Part shown: piece after piece, positions 19,515 through 32,101 of the stretch
Position numbering within the stretch: the stretch's first letter is position 1
Layout of the letters: each line of letters opens with the position of its first letter
NCBI RefSeq assembly: GCF_032854445.1
Contig: NC_088305.1
Coordinates: 16,479,717 to 16,543,716 of the forward strand
Length of the DNA: 64,000 nt
Direction of reading: 5' to 3'
Origin: Liolophura sinensis
Lineage: Eukaryota > Mollusca > Polyplacophora > Chitonida > Chitonidae
Program-made: the position numbers and the translations under genes
The notes under the pieces: generated by a model
What the model saw: the letters and a program-made list of their open reading frames with translations, nothing else
Database searches by the model: none
Told to the model about the DNA's origin: nothing

Positions 19515-22500
19515 TTTACATAGTACTTAAGCACTTTTAACCACACTGACGGCAGGGAGGATTAATGGTTGGAGCAAACTGGATTATGGCAAATCCTGTT
19601 TCGTGTAGATGTTTTGTGAGGCTTTACTTCTCTTTACTGTTGATCAGATTAAAAAGTGGATCAAGTCATTGTGCAATATGAAGTGAAAAATTATTGTTCC
19701 GTATTAATAGGTTAATGTCGAAGAGTCTGGCTTCAATCTTCAATCTTTTTTACTAGTAACATGTCGAATTTTTTGTTTCATTTATCTGAACTTCTTGTGG
19801 CTGCCGTTTATTCCATTTCCCATCCACAAAATCTGCACTACATGAAGTATAGTGATGTTGACTGCATAGAGAAATCCTCTATTGATGTACAGGGTGAATA
19901 TCACCTTAATTCTTGTTAATTGGCCTTTCTTGTTTTAATTTCAAACAGACTTGGAAAAGACAGTTGTTTGAGATACACCTACTCTAGTTGTTAAAGATGT
20001 TCTGTACATGGCGATATTTTGAAGCAGCGATCATGCCATTTTTGTGTGAATCTAGATTTTGTCGGTTTACACCTATTAATAGTTTTTATGAAGGATGAGC
20101 TTTAGGTTAAACTTCCAAATGGCATTACTTGTTTCAGTTTCTTGAAGTATTTGTGATGTTTTTTTTTTTCCTTGCCTGCCTTTTGTTGTTCTCACTAGCC
20201 ATGGTGAGACAACAGATTGCCTAAGGCTAGGTTTTAACATGCTCACCCAATAGCAGAAATGCTTTCTTTTTTGTCTGAGCTTATTCTTAGAGGAATATTA
20301 GCTTCACACTTGTCGATAGTAAACAGATGTAGGTTAGCTAGCTACTTATTTGATCTTCACTCAAGTACTTCTCATAATAGTTTTTTTTACTTTATGACCT
20401 CCTCTTTGAACAAGTGTTCACCAGATCTTTTTTTGTGAAGTTTAAGTAAAAAATTCCAAGTATGTTCATCTGCATGAAGGTTATTCAAGGGCGTGACTTC
20501 ATCGCATTCTGACAGATTTTTCAGGAACTGTCATCCAAAACTAATTGTTCAATGTGTTTACCATTATTTGGTTATTTTCATGTGTTTTTTGTTTTGAAGG
20601 AGTTCTCAATAATTTGAAATAGTTGTTTTTAAAGAATCATCATGAATTTATGAAGTGTGTTTTGGAGAGCTGGTCCAGAAAATCTCATTTCTACATCTAT
20701 TGTGAAGGATTGGTGAAGATTTTGTCTGTGTATTGTGGAGGATTTATCAAGAATTTCTGGTGTGTTAGATAGAATGGACTGTAGTTAACGTGATTGATTT
20801 TATAAGGACAGTCATAAAACCTGAAAAAAAAGAACATGAAAATATTATAATGCCTGTAGGATTTATTTATATTCTTTTATTTTGCCAAGTTTCTCTTACC
20901 TTAGAATCTCTTAAACAGTTACTCGTTATACTTGGACAAATTACTTCTTTATGGCCCAGTTGTTTACTTTAAATTGAACTTTTGGATTATATTTTAGAGT
21001 GTAAATTTTAGCATACCACTTGTCTGTTGCATTGTCTGTAGTGATGAAACAAAAAAAATCACTGGGTGAAGTTTTTTTCGACCTCTGCGCTGTTTTTCTA
21101 TTACTTTGTTTTGTACAATGCGCCCGTATCAAGACTGTTGTTGTTGTTGTTGTTTTTTATTAGCAGCGTGACTTGAATTTTATTGATTACTTTCTAGTTT
21201 ATTTTTAGCTCGCCTGTGCACTGTACAGGCCTAGCTTATGTCCCGCCCTGAGCCTCGGCATCCAATAACAGGGCAAGCAATGTTAAACAAGATGTTGCGT
21301 GTGGTATTTTAAAAAAAAACGTACTTCATGTAGTGAGCTCAAGTTTTGCATTCATGTGTTTCGTACAAGCGAGCTGTTTAGTAGCCTTGCTACCAAAATA
21401 AGTTATTAACTTTATTATACATTTATTCATGGCAGTAATTCAACATCGCTATTTCTCTTTTTGGATCGTCACCAAACCTGTATTGTTTCACCACGAATGA
21501 CACAATTATTTTCCATTTTATTTGCCACGTGTATCATTTTGTTTTAACCTTAGACCTTTGTATGATAAACAAATGTGTATTTCAGATGTGTTGTTTGGGT
21601 GTGTTATCCTGTGTTGCCGGGCTATGTTATCCTGTGTTGCCGGGCTAATGTGTCAAACATTCTCACGAAATATTCGCACAGTTTTCTTTAGCATCGTATC
21701 ATGATATATTCAGAACATACTCTCGACCAGTACATCAATGTGCAGTATTACATATCATAGTTTGGCCATGCTGTGCATCACTAAATACTTCATTGATACA
21801 CCATGTTCATGCGGAGTATAGCAAATTGCTGTTATTTTTTTTATTTATTTATTTTTTTTTCCCTGTCAGTGGCGGTAGGCGAGTGATAAACTAACGATTT
21901 CACGTCTGTTTTAATGAAAACAAATACGCTCGTTTTCTCTTCACCATTTTATATTTTCTCATTGTTCGACATGCTGGTCAGCTATTGTGTATTTATAATT
22001 AATCATCGGAGGTAAAAATTGTTTCATCGCATCAAGTTAAACGTTAGATAATGGTTGTGCATTTAGCTATGCTCTGCGGCTATGCTGTTTGCTTGTTGTG
22101 TTCTGGTCATTGTGTATTTTAACAAATGTTGCCACAGCATTGTATATTTAAGTCAGATTAAGGCTATTGATATGTAAAGGTATTTGATATATATCAAGTT
22201 GTTGTGGCTATTTCACTGAGCCGAGGTTGGTCGAATCCTGGGACGATTTCACTCGCCCCTTGTTTTATTTTATATATGTATATCTATATATAACTACATA
22301 TTATTGCGGATGGTCTAATACTGTTTGAATAGATACATTCATATCCACAGGAAAGAATTCTAATGTGTTTTTTGTTATTGTTGCGAATGATTTTTTGATC
22401 GCAAACGACGATGGAATGCGAATGGGTGTGATCGCGCAGCACATATGGTGTGAAAATACACCATACTCAGCTGTAACGATGTAGTTTGTGTGAACTACCT
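19515..22500. other. A+T-rich region, no gene seen
   Basis: T-rich sequence with homopolymer runs (20160, 21840), a (TTG)n run at 21137-21155 and no convincing coding frame. It could include a long 3' UTR of the TARBP2-like gene, but nothing shows this. Confidence 0.5.
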
Positions 22501-22524
22501 GTTTGGTTCAGGCCAAGTCAGGTC

Positions 22525-22770
22525 GGTTCGAATCACAGACTTTGAAAATAGCATTTGTTGCTGCATCGGTTAGAGCAAGGAAACTGGACTGGTTAACACC
22601 ATGTAAGTGTAATTTGACTGAGTGGGGTGTCATGTCTGGTGTCTTCGGCATGATAATTCAGTGGCGGCATCGCTTTGGGCTCTCCATGCCACAAGAAGAA
22701 GACACAGCATATGTACACTCTCCTCGTCGTCATATGACCGAAAAATTGTAAAGTACGACGTAAAACTCCA
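22525..22770 (+). mobile_element. SINE-like element (family C)
   Basis: B-box-like GGTTCGAATCACAG near the start, a distinct body, and a 3' end 'tcatatgaccgaaaaattg' plus 'aagtacgacgtaaaac' shared in pattern with SINE-B. The shared 3' end suggests use of the same LINE machinery. Confidence 0.55.
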
Positions 22771-23287
22771 GCTTATGCTAGACTACATACATTGTATATA
22801 CATATATAAGCGGCACAGTGTACCGGGCAGCAAAGACGTTTAGATCCGGAAACGCCATAGCTCAGCAAGCCTATAAACAACTGTAAAAGTACATGTAGCT
22901 CTGTCTGTGGATCAGTTGGATTTTTGACATTCTATCCCAGATCTCCCGCTTTAAAGGCGGATATATATATATAGAAAGGGCTTTACTAATATACTGTTAT
23001 CTGTATGTAATGCCGGAGTTATAGTTGTCCCACATGTACGCGTGATCCCGCGAATAGCCCAACCGTACGGATCCCATTCGTGCATTCATTCTTCACCTGT
23101 TTTAAAGTCAGCATGAATTTCTGACAAGTCCATGAAGTCGAAATAACTTAATCTCAGTGATAGGAACTGTTTTTTGTTTTGTTTTTTTCTGGTGGGAGTT
23201 GGCCACGTAGATAATCGTATGGGCAAGCCTGCATATGTGTGTCTGAAGACAAACCTGGTCCGAGTAAAGATTCGAACCCATGACTCT

Positions 23288-23451
23288 TACACTCAAAAAA
23301 TTAATTTGTTAATTCAACGTAAGGATTCTGTTAGACTAACAAGATATTATGTTGAATATGACAGAGTATTCTGTTATAATAACAGTATATATTCTCTCAT
23401 CACTCAGATTACAGACTCTGTTACAATTAACAGGTTATTTTTTTGAGTGTA
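23288..23451. mobile_element. Small MITE, 160 bp between TA dinucleotides
   Basis: Ends CACTCAAAAAATTAA and TTATTTTTTTGAGTG are inverted repeats, each flanked by TA, as expected for a Tc1/mariner- or Harbinger-type target duplication. Most of the interior is also roughly palindromic (TGTTAGACTAACA; GTTATAATAAC). Non-coding. Confidence 0.75.
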
Positions 23452-23705
23452 CCCAGCTTGTAAGTGTCGACGACAAGAGGAACATTGACCTTAAAATCAG
23501 GTGAGAAACTTGGGTTCAAAACTGAATACTTCCAACTAAAGTTCTCTTTTGGTCAGCAGATTAAATCTCTTCCCCCCCCCCCCCCCCCACCCCCCCACCA
23601 ACCTTTCCGCTGTCAAAATGCATTGACTGAGTAAGATGCCCTGTTGTGTGTCATCGACATCACGTTCCAGCTAGGTAGCATGAAAAGTATGCCGCATACT
23701 ATCTT

Positions 23706-24003
23706 CACGAGCCGGGTGCCGATATCTCAGCTGGTGGAGCATTCTCTTCGGGGCCGGGACATCAGGGTCAATCCTGGTTCGAATCACACCTAAGACCTTA
23801 AAAGAGGAAGTTGTAGCTTCCTCGCTTGGCGTTCAGCATGAAGGGGATAGTGCTCGGGCGGGGCGGCTTACTTGCCTTCGGTAAGTCGTCTCAGTGAAGC
23901 TGAATGAAGATAAAAGAGCGGTGGAAATACGTCCTGCAAGAAGGAGGCACATTACTTGCACGACATCAAACTCCAAGCACTCACTCACGCACTCACGCTC
24001 TCG
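23706..24003 (+). mobile_element. SINE-B, full length
   Basis: A-box-like TATCTCAGCTGGTGGAGC and B-box-like GGTTCGAATCAC about 55 bp apart, then CTAAGACCTTAAAAGAGGAA, the 'cttgccttcggtaag' body and an ACTCACTCACGCACTCACG tail. Best copy of this family in the window. Confidence 0.85.
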
Positions 24004-24299
24004 CTCCTTTCATGGTTAAATCGAAAACGAGGCTAAGTGTACAGACTTATAAAATGGCGATCGGCATCCGGTATGAACATTTTAAACGATTCGTCACCAC
24101 TGACAGAAAGAAAACCTCATTCATTCATGGAGCGTTGTCGGTGTTAAGAACATCTACACGTAGCCTTTTAATAGCTAAGTGCACTTCATGTATACGTTGT
24201 CATGGTGGTTAAGTGTTCAAACCTAATGCGCTTTGTGAACCCGTTCTTGATCTAAACAGTGCATCAAAAGTAAGTCCCTCCCTCTCACCACCCAAACAA

Positions 24300-24545
24300 A
24301 TTCAAGATGGCAATGGATTTCTTTTTATGGACGCCAATGCTCGTCCACATCGTGTCAGAATGATAAATGTCTTCTTTGAACATGAAGGCACTGGGAACAT
24401 GCACTGGCCCACCAATTCCCTGGATCTCGATGCCACTGGACATTGGACACCAGTTGAAACAAGAGGTGTGTTGCTCTGTTACGATGGTGTCTGGTCTTGA
24501 TGACGTTAGACATCTGCTCTAGGAAGAGTGGTTAGTCATCCGTCA
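24300..24545 (+). pseudogene. Tc1/mariner transposase relic
   Basis: The plus-strand frame 24213-24500 reads FLFMDANARPHRVRMINVFF and then HWPTNSLDLDATGHWTPVE. This matches the C-terminal catalytic part of Tc1-like transposases, where DNA(R/P)PH carries the second catalytic Asp and WPa.SPDLNPIEH.W carries the final acidic residue. Here SPDLNPIEH has decayed to SLDLDATGH, so the third catalytic residue is lost. The N-terminal and first catalytic parts are absent. It starts about 300 bp after a full SINE-B. Not functional. Confidence 0.75.
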
Positions 24546-24930
24546 AAGTTATACCAGATATATCTGGTTATACCAGATTTCAACATTACCTGGTCGCACA
24601 GATAGTCAAAATTATCTGCAAACTTTTTGTAAAATTTTCAAAATCCGACCGATAATGCGTTTGCACGTGCTCATTGGAGCACATCTGTATCTACAGGGTA
24701 ATTCTTGCTACAGTGTGTTGATTTGATTACTGAGATGCTGAGTGCAAAATCTGACTACAATTGGGCAAATATCTTGGTAAGTGTCAAACACTGTTTTGGG
24801 GGAAACTTACTTTTGATTCACTGTTTATGTTGTCGTGCTGAAAAAGTTTAAATGTACAGCTTCATCTTTATAGAATGATCAATCAGTAAAATAGGACTCT
24901 GACCTTAATTGCGATGGCCCAGCACGAAAC

Positions 24931-25410
24931 CACAGACTGACAGCCACACAGACAGACAGACGGGCAGACAAGCTAGAAGAAATGCACAGGCGGGCAGGCA
25001 GGTAGACAGATAAGCAGATCGACAGAGAGACAGGCGGACAAGCAGGTAGACAGACAGAAGAGAGGCGGGCAGGTGGACAGACAGAAAGACAGGCCGGCTT
25101 ACAGATAGGCAGACAGGCGGACAGGCAGGTAAAAAGACATGCTGGGAAGCAGGTGTGCAGGTAGAAAGACAGGCGGTCAGGCAGGTAGAAAGACAGGTGG
25201 GCAGGCAAGTAGGCAGACAGAAGGACAAGCGGGCAGGCAGGTAGGCAGACAGAAAGACGGGAGGGCAAGCAGGCAGAAAGACAGGCGGACAAGCAGATAG
25301 GCGGACAGAAAGACAGGCGGACAGACAAGCTGGCAGACAGACAGAAATACAGGCAGATAGGCGGACAGAATGACAGGCGGGCAGGCAGGTAGAGAGACAA
25401 ACAACCTACC
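24931..25410. repeat. GACA/GGCA-rich degenerate tandem repeat
   Basis: Interrupted 4-bp and about 32-bp units made from GACAGACAG, GCAGGCAGGTAG and GAAAGACAGGCGG. The minus strand is open in several frames (up to 194 codons of Cys/Leu/Pro/Ser: CLPACPS-type) because a tetranucleotide repeat without stop codons leaves frames open. I do not treat these as genes. Confidence 0.9.
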
Positions 25411-25702
25411 TGCCGGAGTTTGTGATTATCATGAACATGTGTGAGATCAGAGGTGTGGTGCAAACTACATTTTTCTACAATTCTGTTGTCCTTGTCTTAC
25501 ATCTTTGGTGTAGATTTTTGGAGCAAAAACATATGGCCCTGGAGGTCAGGTAACACATTATCAAGAAATGAACTACTTTTCTTATATACTTCAAACTGTG
25601 ATAGAAGAAGCTAAAATGCTGTACCCTAGTTTGAGTGACTTTATCATATATGCCCGAATTCCGAATAAATAAAATGAATGAACGAGATGGTCGTGATCGT
25701 GC

Positions 25703-25745
25703 ACATTTATTTATTTATTGGTGTTTTACGCCATACTCAATTATA
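25703..25745 (-). mobile_element. SINE-A 3'-end fragment
   Basis: 'tttatttattggtgttttac' and 'gccatactcaa', the complement of the SINE-A tail. Confidence 0.6.
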
Positions 25746-25942
25746 GGGGAATTCAACCGCTCTAAGTAAGTTGTATGCCTATTAAGCGATCGGTGGCATC
25801 CAAATAGACAGTTCAGTTCAAGCCACTGACTTCATTGTTTTCATGGCCATGTTGGCAATACTTGGTGAACAGCGCTTGGAATGCCGTTTAGATGTCCAAT
25901 AATTCTCTTGCAGAGTCACTGGCTTTCCATCAATATGGCATA

Positions 25943-26140
25943 GGGGCCTCTGTGGCTCAGTTGGTTAGCGCGCTCCTCACCAGTGCGGTCGCTGTGAGTT
26001 CAAGTCCAGCTCATGCTGGCTTCCTCTCCGCCGTACGTGGGAAGGTCTGCAGAAACCTGCGGATGGTCGTCATAATGCTGGCCGCCGTTGTATAAGTGAA
26101 ATATTCTTGAGTACAGCGTAAAACACCAATAAAATAAATA
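25943..26140 (+). mobile_element. SINE-A with internal deletion
   Basis: Intact head (TGGCTCAGTTGGTTAGCGCG; GAGTTCAAGTCC). The 'gggtttcccccgggctctgcccggtttcc' segment is missing, and the 3' end and tail are intact. Confidence 0.9.
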
Positions 26141-26920
26141 TGGCATACACAATCTCCCGCTGTCACTGTTTTAGAAGCCATGCTGACAATGAGCACCCGA
26201 TAACGCTCGAGTGTCGTTTCCGAAATCTAACATTTGTTGACGAGCTCTTGACTTCCACCAAAAATGGAGCGCATATTCCCACACGTGTAAGTTCGTCAGA
26301 CACTTATCAAAAAGTCAGTGGTTTAATCAGAGCCCCCCAGTTTCCTGTTCTAAACGTTAAAAAGTTTCAAAATCAGTGATGGGTGTAAAATTTATACATT
26401 GATAATATACTTGTGCTCGAGTGAAACGATTATACCTGAGATTTTTTGGCAACAATCAATCAGCGCATATCCAATCGAATTTTTACTACTGTTTTCGAAG
26501 AGTCCAAATAATTAGCCTTCACAACATATTATCCTTGTCTGAACAAGTTACTTTTCAAAATCGGTAATAAAGTTCCCAACATTTATGAATTGCATGAGTG
26601 CATTATATTTTTTTCAAACTTTACATTCATATTAACATTATAAAATAGTACAGTTACGAGTCTAGTATTTTCTGAACGCCAGTAATTTGAGCTACTATTG
26701 GTAAATAGAAAAAAAATTCATTTGGTTGTACAGCGAACATGGAATTTTTGCCAAACATATGGTATAGCCTATTTAAATGGTAAACGTTAATTTGCCTATC
26801 ACACCCTTCACTCCTCCGGGTTCCGTCCACAAGTGTTACACATAATACGTATAGTTACTGTAACTTCTCAAGCGTTTTTTCTTGGTTGTTCCGTATACAA
26901 TGTAGCTTAGTGCTTAACGA
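26141..26920. other. No gene seen
   Basis: A+T-rich unique sequence. The open frame at 26140-26379 has no recognisable domain. Confidence 0.5.
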
Positions 26921-26922
26921 TG

Positions 26923-27066
26923 CGTGTATTTATTTCTGTCTTTAGGCGAACTCAAGAATATTTCACTTATACGACGGCGGCTAGCATTATTGGGAGGAGG
27001 AAAACCGGGCAGAGCCTGGGGGAAACCCACGACTCTCCAAAGGTTGCTGTCAGACCTTCCCACGTA
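26923..27066 (-). mobile_element. SINE-A, 5'-truncated
   Basis: Complement of the 3' half: 'actcaagaatatttcactta', 'acgacggcgg', 'aaaccgggcagagcctgg', ending at 'cttcccacgtacg'. Confidence 0.85.
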
Positions 27067-29890
27067 CGTAAATATGTTTATTAGCACAGTAGGTAACGTA
27101 ACCCACCTTTCATAATGCACAAACACGTTTTCTTGTATAGAAGACACCAACATTTCTCTGACGAATTCATCTGTGTGATAGTCATTTTAAATTAATATGC
27201 AATTTTATCCTAGAATTTTTTTTAACGAATTCAAAATTTAACCGAACAACAACAAAATGGATGGAAGTTTTATCTGTACCAGTTAGTGTATAAAATACAG
27301 ATCGGGACAATGCCTTTTGTAAACGGAGTATGTTAAATGGTGAACAATATTACAAAGTGCAACTCCGAAAAACGAAGGCTTATACAGGTACAATATTTCA
27401 GCAGATGGAAAAAAAGTAATTCAGAAATGTTGAATCACAAGAAAAGCCTTTGTTTTGTGGAGGTGCACCACTTGTGTATAACAATTCTTTAGTATTTGAA
27501 ATATTTTAATTAGCTATTTAAAGTTTATCTGTAAGCCAAATTGTCGCCTATGTCATTTTGCATGTGCATTTGTTTGATAAACGTGCCCTATATAAGCATG
27601 CAGTATGAGTAAGACTCTGCATGTGAGTAACATGCAAAGGTTGAACAGAACAATTCAAACAAAACAAAGAAGAAAAATCCAAAGCTAAGCCTACCATTCG
27701 ATATGGATGCTATGCATAGTAGTGTCATGTATACTACGGGTCAGTTAGGGGAAGGAAACAAATTCAGTATTATTTACTGGAGTTAAGATAATTTTTAAAT
27801 TTCCCTTAATAAATCTGATTACTAAATTGATAATTGTATTTATGTATTTTGTTGGCTGCAAATAAATACTGTTTCCTTCCTACACGTCAAATGGCACCTC
27901 CATCAACACTGTGTTTGTGACAAACGTCTCATCCTTATAGCGCCAGTCCAGCGTCTATAGTGAACGTCAGTACTGGGACTGGACTATAGAGAGTTTCTTT
28001 ATACAAGTATAACGCTTAAGTTTCTTTCAGTAAAACTAAATTACACACACATTGATGTTATGGTACTCAAATGTCAGGCTCTTGTCCAAAAGGCGGTGGG
28101 GCATACTAATAACTTCTGTTCGAGTGAGCACGTGACCAGTCTTCAGTCTTCAAATATCGTATACATGTTTTAAGATATGATCCACTTGAAAGGCTTTTCT
28201 CTTCTGTTTACAGAAAAAACGAGAAAAGTCAAAGTTCTTTGCAAGCTTTCCGCGCCATTAACTTATTCACTGCTGTAGTGAAAACACCATTTTCTAGGCA
28301 TACATGTATTATAGCAGTGTGCACGGTAAAGAATGACCGCTTCTTGGCTCGACAAATGGCCAACTGTCCAACAAATGGTGTGAATGGCTGGGTCATCGTT
28401 TGCAGTCGACTGTGAAGCGTGCTGTCCATCTTTCTGCCCGACGTCCTCATGTTGGGCAGATTCTGACACAGTAATGAAACCGTAATGATTGTCTAAGCTG
28501 ACACAATTCTAGAATATTTCAGCATTATGGTGTCAGGAAGCCTTGGATTTCAGAACATGTGTGATCTGTGTTTGACGAACGTTTTGTAGTTTTAGGCAGA
28601 TATAGAAAATCTATATTTAGGGGATTATTCTCTGCTAAATTACACTTTTTTTGTTTTAATATGAGCATGTGGTTAAGGTTACAAATGCGTAATTCAGGCA
28701 AACGGGCTCAAGGTTTGGCCCCGAACTGAATAGTGAAGGAGCACTGACTGGGTAATATTGCCATACAGACATTTTAGGTTGTTGATACACTATAAATTTC
28801 TGCACTGTTAGTTTGCACCAAATCAAAATATATCAGGATTTTGTTTGTTTTTAATAGAACTGATGTATTTTTTAGGTTCAAGTTGACCAATTTACTATAT
28901 AAACAGTTAGGAAAATCAATACGCGTAACCTTAAGTCCGACGACGATAATCAGCGATCCTAGCGTCAACGTTTGTGAAGCTTTTGCCCTGGTCTTCAAGT
29001 AATTTTTATAGCGGTTATACCCAGGAACCATAACCGCGCTTAGCCTTGTCGGGAAGCACAACGTGGATCAAAACGAAAATAGCCCCTTTGGTCTGGAAGT
29101 GTGTTAAGAGGTTACATGGCCACGGGCTCGATAACCTTTTGGGACTGTGTGATCGCCTACTTATTTAGGCCGGGTCTGTAAAGCTACTACCAGTATGTCT
29201 ACAGTGAACGATATTGTTTAGCTTACCTCAAAACGACTAGCCGACGTTCCAGCCGGTATCGACCGAGTGTTGTGTACTATTCTAAGAAAAAATCATATAT
29301 ATATACATATATTTAAGAAAAAAAAACGCGATATCGCGTGGCCTGATTGCGGGCATTTAGTAGAGTGACTGAAGATAGTGCTCAGAGAAAGACTGGTACC
29401 AGGCAAAGAGCACGCAAAGAAGGTCGAGGGAGAACCAGGTTTCAGTAACGGCACAGCCAATCGTCTTAGGAAAGATTGCGTGGATATTATTTCCCCCTCA
29501 GCTAGAGGAATAGACGATTGTTCCGGTAAGCTCACGCGTGTCTCCATGCATCCCGGTTTGGATTCAGCGGTCGACGAGAAGATTATGGCTCCACTTCTTA
29601 CCCTTTAAGTCATCGTGATACATATCCTCCTCTATAGATGACTGCTCGATAATTTCACATGGTGCTGGTGAGAGGTCCTTTTCAGGTGTGCTTCCTGACG
29701 ATATACTGCTGGACTGTGAATTACGTGTAGCTACGTGTGCTCTGCACAGACCAACTGCGAATTACGTGTAACCACGTGTACTCTGCACAGACCAGCTATT
29801 TAGACTCAGGTAAGTCTGTCATTTAATATTTAGCTTACTAGATTACACTAGTACTATTTTCCCGATTGCTAGTGTCCACGTTTGCGTTTG
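27067..29890. other. No gene seen
   Basis: Unique, moderately A+T-rich sequence. Frames at 28229-28469 and 28774-29061 (minus) and 29293-29608 (both strands) lack recognisable domains. A short duplicated segment occurs at about 29715-29795 (AATTACGTGTA, then CACGTGT and CTCTGCACAGACCA, twice, about 48 bp apart). Confidence 0.45.
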
Positions 29891-29896
29891 TTCATA

Positions 29897-30096
29897 TTTA
29901 TTTATTTGTTTATTTTTTGTTTTACGCCTCACTCAAGCATATATTTCACTTATACGACGGCGGCCAGCATTATTGTGTGGGTAGACCAGGTAGAAACCCA
30001 TGCGCCGAATTGAACAGGTCGGTGGCAGACCTTCTCACGTAGAACCAGAGAAGAAGGTAGGATGAGCTGGGCTTGAATTCACAGCGTACACATTGG
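29897..30096 (-). mobile_element. SINE-A, near full length, lacks head
   Basis: Tail complement, then 'cacttatacgacggcggcc' through 'gggcttgaattcacagcg'; it ends before the A-box. Confidence 0.85.
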
Positions 30097-31536
30097 TGTT
30101 AGTGTTAAAATTTGATAAATCCCGATTAAAGCCAGCTTATTTGTTTGTCTCAGTGTCCACTTCTTCATTCCAGTGATAAACCTTTGCATATATAGCGTAA
30201 AGTAGGCCTACATTGTTAAACAACACTTACAACGCTCCTCTAAACAGACCTTTACACTGGATGTATGCCTCAATAAGAATGTCTAGAGGTACAAACCCTC
30301 GGTAGATACAATTACACAGTAAACACCGATGAGAATTCGACAAATATCTAACAGCTGGTCGTCAGATAGAAAGAAAAGAAAGAAAAAAAAGAAAAAGATC
30401 CAGTTTGTGTTTCATCCTCTCACGTGGCGAAAGAGATAGTGTAACATTCCAAACGTTTTTAGTCACTGTGTGCACCAAATTCATTTTCTTCCAAATGCTC
30501 ATCTGTTTCCACCATTAACTGATATCTAGTTAACCTTTGATATCTAGTGTCTTTTCCCCCGGATACACTAAGTTGTTGTGTACAAGTTCCTTTTTAATAT
30601 CAATCAAGGTACTTTAAATCACGTGCGTACTATGTGTGTTATTTTCATCATATGTAGTGTAAATGCGTTTATATGACATTGTGTCTACAATGTGTCTACA
30701 CTTTACGTTAGATGTAGGCTTAAATGTATAAAGTGATTTTCTTTGTTACGGACACGGTCAGCCAGATTTGCTTCTATTTAAACATTTACGTATACATGGA
30801 CAGTTAGAATAAAACCCTACCTGAGGTAAACTGACAAGCGGTCCTATTTCACCGGATATCCGTGATCAATTATCAATTATCATAATCCTCATTGCTCTAG
30901 TTTACGCTAACTGTATGCTGTCAGCCTTTCAATATATTTACTGCCATTCGGATCTGTCTGAGCGTGATCAGTGTCACCCATTTCGGTCGATTACCCTTGG
31001 ATGTTTGATCACTTTGAAACTGAGTGTATGCTATAGGATCTGGCACGCCATTTTTACGAATAGTCGTTGGTGAAGAAGATAGGCGCTAGATCTGGGAATC
31101 ATTGCACGAGGCATTACAGTTACGGGAGCGGATCACTGGACAAGGTGCTTTGCCTGCGCGGCTGTCACGTTACCTTCACACCGTATAAACGATTCACAAA
31201 GCTAAAGTGCGCTTAAACTGATCATTCGTGAGCCAATTATCTTCCACCTACTCATGGCGTCAGACTAGCTTCATGACACAAGGCATACTGATTGGCTTTC
31301 TTTGCGGTTTCTTCGTCCGGGGATTCGATTCGATAATTGAAGGCTCGGTAAAATCAAAGCTACACACGAAATCTGCGATTCGCTGCGATCTTTTGATCGG
31401 TACAAAGGGTCCCAGTGGTAGTCACGTGATGGCATTAAATCACGGACATTTTCTGACAAAGCATCGCTGTGCGCTTATACCCATATTCTGTGAGCCAATT
31501 ATCTTTAATCTAGTCATGATGTCAGGTGAATGTTTA
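30097..31536. other. No gene seen; contains a diverged direct duplication
   Basis: Segments at about 31207-31266 and 31469-31527 share GTGCGCTTA and GTGAGCCAATTATCTT and are about 262 bp apart. The 173-codon frame 31228-31749 runs through this duplication and into a SINE, so it is not a gene. Confidence 0.5.
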
Positions 31537-31774
31537 ACGTGGCAGCGCGTCGCAAGGACCCAGGATTCTCTCATCAATGCGGTCGCTGTGAGTTCAATCC
31601 GAGCTCATACTGGCTTCCTCTGGCCGTACTTGGGAAGATCTGCAGCTACCTTTGGATCGTCGTGGGTTTCCCTCGGAGTCTGCTCGGTTTCCCACATCCG
31701 TAATGCTGGCCGCCGTCGTATAAGTCAAATAATCCTGAGTACGGCGTAAAACAGCAATCAAATAAATAAAATAA
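31537..31774 (+). mobile_element. SINE-A, near full length
   Basis: Head partly eroded, B-box-like GAGTTCAATCCGAGC, body and 'gagtacggcgtaaaac' 3' end with AAATAAATAAAATAAA tail. Confidence 0.85.
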
Positions 31775-32101
31775 ACTTCACCACGGGTATTCACGTGATT
31801 GAATGAAATTAAAGATGCTCTTTGGCGAAAATCTGCGAGCGATTCATGAGGATCGTTTGTGATGCTCGCACAATGAATCCCAACTGATTAGTCAGAATTG
31901 ATGTAGAACTCAGCTGATGGCAGCTGTTATCCCACTACAACCGCGTCCCGCTCACTGGCGATGTCTTCAGATTTACTTAGATTCGCCAAGATCTCCCATT
32001 ATGTATCGTACGATTTAACCAATATTTACGACGATTATCCGCGATCTTTCTGTCGCAGGTGATCTTCACTAGTCGTAAGTGTTCGCGTGACTGGGCGTTA
32101 A

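Noticed and set aside
24879-25463. 194-residue Cys/Leu/Pro-rich protein on the minus strand
   Set aside because: Translation of a GACA/GGCA simple repeat. Equivalent frames are open in other registers.
29293-29608. Overlapping frames on both strands
   Set aside because: No recognisable domain and no splice context; could not decide a strand.
31228-31749. 173-residue plus-strand frame
   Set aside because: Runs through a diverged duplication and into a SINE-A; no domain.
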